From positions 694,580 through 758,579 of the forward strand of contig JAQFVV010006215.1 of assembly GCA_028023455.1 (NCBI GenBank): DNA of 64,000 nucleotides. The letters are read 5' to 3'. Position 1 is the first letter of the stretch, and every line of letters starts with the position of its first letter. A program made the translations under genes and the position numbers. Under the pieces are notes generated by a model, which was not told the origin of the DNA, searched no databases, and worked only from the letters and a program-made list of their open reading frames with translations. Below, piece after piece: positions 54,836 to 64,000 of this stretch. Origin of the DNA: Epiperipatus broadwayi (lineage: Eukaryota > Onychophora > Udeonychophora > Euonychophora > Peripatidae).

Positions 54836-54943
54836 TTTTTTTTTTCATATGTCATAGCATCAGCCGGGAGGCAAACCCACAACCGTCTGCAACCAACTAC
54901 TTGCTTGCAAGGTGGCTGTGATGACCTCTCAGCTAACAATGCT
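54836..54943 (-). mobile_element. tRNA-derived SINE, copy S3
   Basis: Minus strand: an 88-nt tRNA-like head (54943-54856) with the same 7-bp acceptor pairing AGCATTG/TGATGCT as S1, A-box text TAGCTGAGAGG and B-box text GGGTTTGCCTCCCGG. ATGACATATG and an A run follow. Head length, acceptor stem and tail match S1, which confirms a family. Confidence 0.75.
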
Positions 54944-55639
54944 TGTCAGAAATAATTGTAACTTTAAGTATATTTACATCTTGATAAAGCTCCAGTATGG
55001 GGGCAAAATCCAGGTTGGTGAAATTAAATATATTATAAAAGTTGTCTTATTAAATAATTTTTTTATTGAATTATTATTTTAAATATAATACTAAAATAAA
55101 TATACAATAATTAATCAAGTACAAATCAAATATCTTGTCTCTGATGTATGTTCGTTTAAGCTTTATTAAATATTTATTTACAAAAAGGTATACATGAAAA
55201 AACAAACAAACAAGAAGCAAGCTTACAAATAAGAAGAAAATGATTTTACTATTCATTAACAATTTTACTAGTTTATGGTTAAGCAAAATTATTTAGAAAA
55301 AGAATTAAGTTTAAATTCAAGCTCAAAAAATAAACAATGCAAGTTTTTTCCACATTTATATCTTTTTTATTGTGTATTTTTAAAATAACTTATCCATTTC
55401 CAGAAATTCAATAAGCCACAGCACAAAGGAGAATGATCAGATAGATTGGAAAGTTATGTTTTTTAAAAATGTAAGTTTTATTGGAACTTATAGCTTGTAA
55501 ATGCTAAAGCTAACAAATTGACTTTTTGTAGTGTTAACAAAAATATCTATCACTATTAACAATCTGTTTATCCTAATGACATTGTTAATCTTTAAGAATT
55601 ATACTTTTGATCAAATATAAATGCATTTTTACTATATCA
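54944..55639. other. intergenic, no feature seen
   Basis: AT-rich; the minus-strand frame 55074-55286 is hydrophobic low complexity and not recognised. Confidence 0.5.
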
Positions 55640-55930
55640 CTTTCAATTGGATGGAAGAATTGGAATGTGATGTGGATTGAAGCCTGTCCATTAAAGTATG
55701 AAGATTGGCTATCTTAATATATATCTGAGCACTTATTGCATATATGTGTAAAGATGATAATCTGGACCAATTGATGATTGCTAGCTTAGCATGAAATATG
55801 TATATTGGTGATTATTTATCTTTTCAGCATATATGTGTTCAAGGGTATCAGTATTATGAGATGGAATGGTGAGTAGTGGGTCATCTGAAAGTCTGTGCTC
55901 CTATACCCTATGTATTACATATATTGATAC
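55640..55930 (-). repeat. dispersed repeat family H, copy 3
   Basis: Reverse complement of family H copy 1 (441-720): ggattgaagcctgtccatta, gatgataatctggaccaatt and cctataccctat edges. Read on the plus strand it contains tagcttagcatg, a perfect match to a Pol III A-box consensus, but the candidate B box lies over 100 bp away and is mutated, so a SINE origin is unproven. Confidence 0.65.
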
Positions 55931-56602
55931 AGGTATATAATAAGCCTGAATTTCAGTTATATCACTTTAAGTATGAATAAAAATGGCACTGTAGTTATTC
56001 AATGTTCTCATTGGTTGCTCTGCTCTGAAGATGTTTTTTGAAGGTGTTAGATTGATAAAGAACAATTTTTAAAATTTTTTAAAATAAATACAGATTTAAA
56101 ATAGATGTTTCATATTAACTGTGATGTTCACAGAATCAAAATTTAATCTAAAATGAGTTAGAAAAAATTGTACTAAAGCAATGAAGTAAAAAAAGTTTAA
56201 ATTTTTTTTTTGTGAAGTCGATTCATAATCACGGTTTTTTTCAGAAAATAGTTGAATATTGGTGCTTTCTATGATCTGAAAGGCAGTAATTAATTTAAGA
56301 AATTAAGGTCAATCAATAAATCTTGATGCTCTAAGATATAATTATTTGAAAATAATTGATTTGAATGAGGTAAAAACAAAAGTATGTTTTAAAATAGAAG
56401 CATGAGTGTTAAATAATTACCATTTGATACATAGATGATACCTCTGTCTTTTTTATTATTGTTAAAAAGTATTTAAACTTTATATTTGCACACAGCTATC
56501 TAAGTTTTTTATAAAAATATTAAGATCATAATATTTGTTTTTAATATTTTATTTATTATATATTTATTTAACGCACATTGAATACACATTGATTACGTAA
56601 GT

Positions 56603-56727
56603 AATATTTACTAAGGCAATAAACCTAAAGCATGTGCGGTTGAAAATGCGAAGGTAGAGACCTCTACAGGTCATAACCACAAGCTTACGCAGCACATGCT
56701 TTAGGTTTATTGTTTTAGTAAATATTT
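56603..56727. repeat. foldback L, about 35-bp arms
   Basis: aatatttactaaggcaataa then acctaaagcatgtgc (56603-56637) returns inverted at 56692-56727 around a 54-bp loop. No further family member in the window. Confidence 0.8.
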
Positions 56728-57995
56728 TATTTATTTTAAACCTATCATTTAAATTTATTATCTGGTGGATCTTAAATATTGCATTAGAATAAGACACAAA
56801 AATTGTATCTTTATTAAATGTTTATTGCTTCTTATATATAGAAAAATATTCTATGAATAAACAATGATAAAATATTTAAGAAAGAATGTAAATAAATCTA
56901 TAATTCATCATAAATTTATATTATCCTTTTCCAATATTATTTCATTGTTTATTTATATAAAGTAATTGTAAATTCTCATGTCTAACACAAATAATTGAAT
57001 AAATGTAGAACAGATAAGTTTTTATTTTATGTATTTCTTTTTATTTCTAATTTTAAAAAGTTGTGCAAAATATGGGTTTCTAACTTCAAATGACATATTT
57101 TAATTGTGTGTTTGACTGTTTTTATAACAGATACTAATCTAATTAATTCATTTGAATTTCACTGAGAATTGATTATTTAGAAACTTTTCTGTGTATAAGG
57201 CGCTGCTCATTATTGTTTAGATGTGTCTGTAATTAATTAATATGATATTGGGAGACAATATACAAATTATTTTATAACTAATCTTACTTAGGTAGTATAT
57301 TATATAATTTTTACATTTTTCTAATGTTTTTGAGGGGAAAAACAACGTTTTCACATTTTAGTTTTTAATAGATTTAAAAGTTTTTTTTTTAAAAAAAAAT
57401 AAATACTTATCTTTTTTCTAAAAATAAAAGAGAAGTAATTTATCAGCTGTTTATTGAAAAATCTTTAAAGACTTTGATGACCTCACAGAGAATTTTAATA
57501 TAAAAATTCTTAAAATGCATTAGATAGAAAGCCTTTTAAACATTTTTTTTTCTTTATATAAAAAAAAAAAGTAGCAAATGTTTTTCACCTATAAATAATT
57601 TTTGATTATTTTAAAATAAAATAAAAAACGGAAACTTTAGTGAAAAATTTGGTACTAAGACTTAATGAAGTATTTTCATTTAAAAAAGAAATATTCAAAT
57701 AATTGTTTATTTTTCTAACATTTTACATTTTATTTCTCAAATGATTGTTTACATTTTTAATGCTTTTTATTTACATCTAATATTTACAGAAGTGTCTATT
57801 CAAGAGATAGGTTATTATAATTCATTTGTATGTAACTCATTTATTACCAGAAGGGTTTAATGATTAAGATCTTTTGTTTTAACTAAAGATCAAATCAGAA
57901 AGCATGAAATAAAAAATAAATGATAATCAATTAATAAACAAATAAATTAGCAATTAAATTACTTTGTAAATACCCTGTATAGTTTAGCATAGTGG
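56728..57995. other. intergenic, no feature seen
   Basis: AT-rich with several long T and A runs. No gene. Confidence 0.5.
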
Positions 57996-58568
57996 TAGGG
58001 TAGTGGACTTATCCTGATTTTTTGGGATTTGTTCCTATTTTTGATTAGATGTCCCAGTGTCCCCAAAATGTCTTTTCAGAACCATTATGTCCCAATTTTC
58101 AAATACTCATAATTATTATTTATCTTATATAAATAATTCATTGCAAAAATGATAGTTTCTTGGGCCTCTCTGTCCATTTCAGTTTCTACAGTAATATTAT
58201 AAAAAACTTCAGACAAATTCCAATACTAAAACAAAGATCGCTATTATGTCATGTGGCCGGGTTTTCAAGCTAGACACATTCTCACATCCATATGCAGTTG
58301 GATTTTGAGGTTAAAATTTAAACTGTGCTTGCACCTGCTTTGATTGACAGTGTAGTTTTACTAGTTCTTTGTTGATATTAATTTTCTACAGTGATAAAAT
58401 TAATAGGAATATTAATAACCCTAAACAATAGACAACATGACAAAGAGGAAGTGTACTTACAATGATGAATATACACAGGAATGGATTTTTTTTAAAAAAG
58501 GACACAATGACATAAAAATGATTGGTTGTTATGTCCCGATTTTTGATCGAACCAGTCTGGCCACCCTA
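57996..58568 (+). mobile_element. hAT-type transposon deletion derivative keeping the transposase start
   Basis: Inverted ends: tagggtagtggacttatcct on the left and, reversed, tagggtggccagactggttc on the right, followed on each side by text around tgtcccgatttt. Near the right end an ATG at 58437 opens 28 codons, MTKRKCTYNDEYTQEWIFFK then KGHNDIKM, before the right end. This resembles the N terminus of hAT transposases of the type that start with a basic MxKRK stretch and a BED-like region. The transposase body is deleted. No convincing 8-bp target duplication was seen (catagtgg against cttgtaag). Assignment is good to superfamily level only. Confidence 0.65.
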
Positions 58569-59599
58569 CTTGTAAGTAAAGATTAAAAGAAAGTTTAATC
58601 TGTCATTCTAGTGTGCAAACATTACATGATCTCTCAAGTGAATGTATTTAATTACCTTTCTATTAGAAAAATCTCTTATTAGAGAGTAAAACAATAATTT
58701 GGAGTATTATATGTATTTATATAGATATAGCATTTCTAAGAAAAAATTGTAGCAATATGAGAACATTATTTAATATACCACTTACAGATATTAAAATTGT
58801 TAAAGCATAATGTTTTAATTTAATTTTTTTAATAAAAAACGATTTTAGATAAATCCTTTTTATCTCTTTTTGATGCCTGTTTATTTATTTTTAATATAGT
58901 CAATAATTCACTCACCAGAAAATCAAACAAACTATAAAAAATCATTTTGCAAGCTATTCAAGAAGTCGTGTGATATTTTAGCTTATAGTGAGGGACCAAG
59001 ATTTTTTTTTATTCAATAATTATTTGTGAGACTTGTAATTTTGACCCTAACAATTTTCTATTGGATAAAATGAAGTTTAAGCTACTAAAGTCAACATTAA
59101 AAATAATGACCAAAAATTTCATATTTAATTGAAATACAAGTAAACTGAAAAGTTTTTGTTTTATATTTTTAAACAAAATATATAATTTTAATGTAATTAT
59201 TCTAGAAATTTTTTATTAGCACTGTATCAAACTGTAATCCTGATATGAAAGTATTCATCTTTCACACAAGCACCCATACTTTTAATATTTCATGAGTAAT
59301 GTTAAATACTAGTAAACTCTCATCCAAGTCACCACATAGACTTTTGTAGCAATAAGAGTGGTTGTCTTAACTTTTGGAAATTAGTTACTAATTTTGACAT
59401 AATTTCTTACATTTTAAATTTAAATAATACTTTAAATTTTTATTGATACCTTTATTACTATTTAATTTTTTTTATCATCTTCAACTTTCTGAATGTAATA
59501 AGTTTAATATATATATATATATATCAGTTAACATATTAGTGCATTATTTGCAGTTTTAAATTATGGCTTGAATTGAATTTTTGAAATCTTTTATATAAA
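58569..59599. other. intergenic, no feature seen
   Basis: AT-rich; ends with a TA dinucleotide run near 59505-59525. Confidence 0.5.
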
Positions 59600-60694
59600 A
59601 TATAGTGGTTCTACAACTTCAGATGATCCACACTGACTGATAGTACTGTTCCCATGCCAAAGCACAGAAATATGCCATTTACAAGGCCGCTCATACATCT
59701 TATGGCCTGTAAACTGTTCAAACACTTGATGTTGATGAAGTTACCACTCCCCCAACATCACTAGCATGTAAACATTACCATCGATGGGTTATTACAGTCT
59801 GTGTAGATGTTAGTATTGAACAATCAATAGTGTATCATATGAGGGTGTCTGTAGTTGTAATGATGAAATGTGTATTAATATGCAATCACAACTTTTTATT
59901 GTTAAACATAGTGTAATTTGTATAAGGTACTGCAAACTGTAACTATTTCACAAACAACCCTACTTTCCTTGTTATCTGGCCTAATTTAATAAATGAGTAG
60001 AAATCACGATTCGGCAAACTTTACGCAAAAGTCATGCACTTTGTGCGAACTTTGTGAGATCGAAAAAGTAAAATGGTAAAAGGAGATTTGCCATTCAAGT
60101 TATTGGATTTGCCTGCTACAGAAGTGGACATGGTGGGTGTCTTTCCTTCAGCCAAAAGAACAGTTTCACCCACAGAGAAGAACTGTTTTGTAGTGGGGTA
60201 ATGCCATTAAGGCGGTGTAAAAAATATGAAATGGAATGTGAATCACGTCAATGCCGTTGAAGGTCTGATCTACGTAATGGGACTGTTTTGAATGAAATGT
60301 TATTATTTTTGTAGATATGAAATAAAAGGAAAATTTTTTATTTTTTTAAAAATAGAAAATTTAAATCAAAAAAAAAAAAATTAACCGGTGAAAGCTTTAT
60401 TTAACAAAAAAAAAAAACGGAAATGCTTTTACCCCCCTCCCCAAATGTAAATAAAAAATAATAATTTTTTTTTTAAAAAAGAAAAGAATGAAGTCATATC
60501 TATTTCTTTACGAATAAAAAAAAAGGAAATGTTTTACAAAAATAAAAGAACAAAGTTATATCGATTTGTTTTTGAATAAATAATAAAAAATTGTAAAAAA
60601 TCTAAATCAGCCCAGTAATGTTATATCTATTTGTTTTTGACTGAAACAGCGCCATTGAGTGGTGTGGATCATCCAAAGTTAAAGTACCAATATA
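59600..60694. mobile_element. TIR element, about 1.1 kb, possibly TA-targeting
   Basis: The left end tatagtggttctacaacttc, agatgatccacac at 59601-59633 pairs with the right end gtgtggatcatccaaagtta, aagtaccaatata at about 60662-60693. The interior is GC-richer at 59630-59780 and 60000-60290, with homopolymer runs between 60300 and 60600. No transposase motif was recognised. The TA at each edge would fit Tc1/mariner-like targeting, but this is inference. Confidence 0.65.
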
Positions 60695-61190
60695 GCTTTA
60701 AAGAAAGAATTACATAAGTCACAATGTTAACAATAGTAAAAAATATTCACTGAAGAAATAAATAAGGTATTTATCATACAAAAGAAAGAAAGGTCTGTAC
60801 TTTTTTGTAATCAAAAAATCAAAGATAACTATAGTGATTATAGAAATCATCATAATTGTTGATCTAATAACCGATCTACATGATGAAGCACTCAAATCTG
60901 TTGCACACATTTGGCTTCACTTTCTAATAATGTTTGAAACCTCCAAACATGGGTTCAAACCTAATCATTTAATTATAGACCACTGGGGAGTGAAGGTATA
61001 CCAATGCACATGATTGTTTATGTATTTGTAAACTTTAAATTCATTTAAAATTAATATGCATAAAAAAAATTATATATTTTCATTACGGTAAACAATCATG
61101 CGTATGTGTGTGTAACAGATAAACTTTAATAATTTAAAGTGTTGTATAATGTATATTTTATTCATACATATATTTTAATAGAGAGAAAGT
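60695..61190. other. intergenic, no feature seen
   Basis: AT-rich; the minus-strand frame 60719-60910 has no recognisable motif. Confidence 0.45.
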
Positions 61191-61758
61191 TCGAGAGTGT
61201 GACGTAAAATTAGTAAATAAAAGACTTACCGTCTTCCAAATTCTAAAAAAATCTGTTTTATTATAATATAGATTTATTTAAACGTCATGTTAGTTAACGT
61301 TGATTCCGCAGGTCTATTTTCAGCCTAAAGTAGATCAAAACCAACTCTCGAACTTAATCTCGTTTGTAGTCCAAAATATGCTGTATCATTGTAGTTATTA
61401 AAACATCCGGGAACTACCCATCGGCGGTGACAACAAGTATAAATACAACCACATTTTCTAACTAGAGGAGAGACATGTCATTTTTTCTAACGCGTTGCTA
61501 AGGGGAAGTCACACCCCTCTGAACGGTAACATGACGAGCTAGTAAAACATAGATTTGCTTCCCCGGATCTCTCCAAAAATCTAACCGATGCCTAAATACT
61601 CGGAAACCATCGTTCATAAATTACTGCCAAAATGAACTTTATATTGAATAAAGAATGGACTGAAACCTTAATTTCATCAATTTGTAGCTAAATTAACTCT
61701 TTTATCAAACATGGAACCAACACGTGTGCACCCGGCTGGAAATTCATCGGAAAGAAAG
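61191..61758. promoter_or_regulatory. candidate bidirectional promoter region
   Basis: CpG dinucleotides, nearly absent in most of the window, become common here (gtgacgt, gttaacgtt, tccgcag, catcggcggtg, aacgcgttgc). On the minus strand GACG followed by GTAAGT (61229-61224) is a strong splice donor leaving leftward. On the plus strand the candidate exon at 61711 has a donor leaving rightward. Together this suggests divergent transcription starts between the two. No TATA box position can be fixed. Confidence 0.4.
61711..61758 (+). CDS. candidate first coding exon, 16 codons, gene unknown
   Basis: ATG at 61711 opens MEPTRVHPAGNSSERK, ending exactly at a splice donor (AAAG then GTAATT at 61759), which would give a phase-0 intron. 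Codon content and CpG level differ from the surrounding AT-rich DNA, and the exon sits inside the CpG-rich region described above. Sixteen residues are too few to identify a protein. No downstream exon could be picked out in the remaining 2.2 kb. It could equally be chance. Confidence 0.35.
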
Positions 61759-64000
61759 GTAATTCCCTGCCGCAAAAATGAACTTTCATCTTAATAACCT
61801 TTTCTATTGTAAAATATAAATGTAAACCTCCAATAATGTTATTTCCCATCAGCTAATGTATGTCTTTTAAACATTTCTAGTTCTCAAATTTTTCCTAATG
61901 TAAAAATGTAATTGCTTATTTCTCTATCAGTAATGCTAAGCCGATTAACTGCCTAAACAATGACCTCTTTTCTTTTTTGATTTCTTTTTGTTTTATATTT
62001 AAACTGTAATTCTCACTTTATAAACTCGAATGCTAGGTTCTCACTCTCCTTGTATTTTTATTTTAATGCGGCAATGTTTATTTAATATTACGCAAATCAT
62101 ATCAAATTTTAGTATGCTAATAACTCGATCTGGCGAATCAATTCTATTTATTTTTGCTATTCTGCCATTGCGGAATATTTAATCGTAAACATAAGCTTTC
62201 TTACATTATAAAATTCGCCCGATCGATATTCCTAAACTATGTTTTATTAATGAATATTATGCTTTTCACTGCTATTTAAAATAAATAATTTACTATTGCT
62301 CCATGCTATTGATTAACATGATGAAAATTGAGTATTACATAAATTTAATTCAGATCTTTATGTCTAAATGATTCATTTTATAAGTAGCCCGCCATCTAAT
62401 GATAATTTAAGTCACTTATTTCTCGGGCGGATTAATATGCGTTTAACGAAGGAATTTTAATGTTTTTAATATTTTATCCTTAAGATATTGAATAAATTCT
62501 TTAAGTAAGTTGTATGCCCCCATTTGGGACTGCTTTTAGATCATTATTTCATTACGTTAGACTTAATTAGTATTTTAAGGCTGTATAAATCAGGGTAAAT
62601 CAAACCTGACAGCTTTCGTAACGTGTCCCGGTGATAACGTTCCTAATTCAAAAATGGCTTTGTCATACTTTCTCTCGTTAATGGAATATATATATAGCAC
62701 AATTCTCGACAGAGCGTGGAGGCCCCAGCTCTTACAGATTGTCTTAGGTTAGGTAAGCGCTGCTATGGGTTAACATTTGACGAGTCGGAACCATAGTATC
62801 TTGCCAACCAATTCCCGATGCTATCCGTCACAAGTGCGGATAAGCTTATTTTTCTTCGCTCCCAAATTGATGAAGCTCCTCGTCCGCTCAGGCCTTATCA
62901 TGCGGTTCACACGTTATCGTTCCTATCCTTTCATATGGTTCAGATGTCTATAAGCCGCCATAATGATATAATTTCCCTAAGCCATCCCAAAATTCTCGTT
63001 ATAGTTTAAATTTAATTAACTTTATTATATATATTATCGCTTATTAGCGCTACCCATCCTTCGTTCAACCGCTATTAATACATCATTAATTAACTATTGA
63101 GAAAATCTATAAATGTTGACTCGCACGACAATATCAAAATGATCATGCTTTTCCTATTTCTCTTCGCAGATAAGAAATAAATGAATCATCTCATAATGTT
63201 CCAAAATAATTGATCTATAATTAATGTACCTTCCATGAAATCCAAATGTAAGCAAAACTTGTTAGATCATTTATTATTTAAAATATAATCGTTATAAAAG
63301 CTCGCGTATAGTTATCAAATTATGTTATATTCATCTTAATTTAAATGTAATCATATGTTGAATAAAAACCCTCGTACTGTTATTAAGTTTGGTCATATTC
63401 TATGTAATTTAAAACCTTATAAACATTCATTCTAAAAGCTATTGTCATTGGTTAGTTTCCTTAATTTGGGAATATCATAGCGTGAGTAATAGCAACCCGT
63501 TAAATCACATTAGCATATTAAGCCGCATCTGTTCAAATAATTAATTTATCATTATGTATATTTAGTGGTGCATATCCATCAAACCTTGTTATGTTATCCA
63601 GTTTGACATGGAATGCCCAAGTGACCATAAGTGAAACCTAAATCGAGTGTTCAATATATATAGTTTCTGATTCATTGTAAATCTCCATATCTAGTGATTC
63701 ACATGATGAATCAATTATTATTAATATTACGTTTAATAAATTTACATTTAATAAGCTATTTTTTGGATATTTTTGTTGGTTTGTGTGTGCACATCTATCA
63801 TTACTTTGCGTTATCAATTAGTTAAGCCGTAGGTCTCTTGTATCTTTGCTGAACCTTTCTGGGCCGGAGTAAATTGAAAGGTAGGCTGCTATCATCAGAA
63901 ATGTTGTTTGTAATGTGATAGACTTGGGAAGTGGGCAATAGGGCGGAGTTCATGAGTATCCCTGACCTGTGTATCTCGTATATGATTGAACTCTAGGTAC
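61759..64000. other. CpG-richer DNA, possible first intron, no exon identified
   Basis: This stretch has few repeats, fewer homopolymers and a clearly higher CpG content (for example 62600-63000). The plus frame 62818-63009 (MLSVTSADKLIFLRSQIDEA at its start) is less AT-biased than most chance frames but has no recognised family. It may be conserved regulatory DNA or an exon of an unknown gene. Confidence 0.35.

Noticed and set aside
57975-58015. tRNA-like text tagcatagtggtagggtagt
   Set aside because: The second half is the terminal inverted repeat of the hAT element; no B box or cloverleaf.
1-64000. CRISPR arrays, bacterial operons, rRNA genes, phage or integron structures
   Set aside because: Nothing of this kind is present; tandem repeats are classic eukaryotic satellites and all coding remnants belong to eukaryotic transposable elements.

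Overview
This is a eukaryotic, non-coding, repeat-dominated window from a very AT-rich animal genome. It has no operons, ribosome binding sites, rRNA or convincing tRNA gene. It contains long homopolymer and dinucleotide runs, spliceosomal-type donor sites near the right end, and decayed copies of at least five classes of animal transposable element. Repeat copies differ mostly by C to T or G to A changes at former CpG sites, which suggests germline CpG methylation. The species cannot be fixed from the sequence; a large invertebrate genome is the most natural reading. No complete protein-coding gene is present, and almost every open frame is accidental or a transposon remnant.

The most interesting content is a set of palindromic ('foldback') elements carrying hammerhead ribozyme (HHR) motifs. 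The clearest HHR is at 13322-13364: a 6-bp stem I, a CTGAGGA box, a GTG/CAC stem II, a GAAA box, a self-complementary ACC..GGT stem III and a GTC cleavage site. At least five further families carry related motifs: A (7.6, 9.5-10.0, 12.3, 26.5-27.2 kb), E (10.9 and 12.5 kb), C (19.7 kb), M (30.5 kb) and D (54.2 kb). Families A to E place two copies head to head with ribozyme 5' sides facing the centre. Four insertions (three of family A, one of B) are flanked by 12-13 bp target duplications. Animal HHRs of this type are known from Penelope-like retroelements (PLEs) and small retrozyme-like units. The window also holds PLE remnants with a GIY-YIG endonuclease region (1.75-3.48 kb as a head-to-head pair, and 30.0-30.4 kb), so a PLE-dependent origin for the foldbacks is plausible but unproven.

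Layout: 0-3.5 kb, a dispersed repeat (family H) and the inverted PLE pair. 3.5-7.5 kb, unique AT-rich DNA with three tandem duplications. 7.5-13.5 kb, a cluster of HHR foldbacks, one nested inside another, and a GC-richer 0.7 kb spacer of unknown origin. 14.0-15.6 kb, a broken non-LTR reverse transcriptase. 17-18.2 kb, two more foldbacks, one enclosing a minisatellite. 18.6-25.2 kb, two decayed ORFs, an HHR foldback and copy 1 of a segmental duplication. 26-28.6 kb, copy 2, holding an HHR insertion that copy 1 lacks. 30-31.2 kb, PLE fragment, HHR M and repeat I. 31.2-36.4 kb, more complex sequence without a recognisable gene. 36.4-43.6 kb, foldback F2 and a 4 kb inverted repeat with a piggyBac-type MITE in one arm. 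44-47 kb, mostly unique. 48-50.4 kb, tRNA-derived SINEs and a near full-length piggyBac transposase pseudogene. 51.6-60.7 kb, small palindromes, HHR foldback D, another SINE and three TIR elements including a hAT deletion derivative. 61-64 kb, CpG-richer DNA with a candidate 16-codon first exon on the plus strand and a candidate splice donor on the minus strand, the only place resembling the start of host genes.
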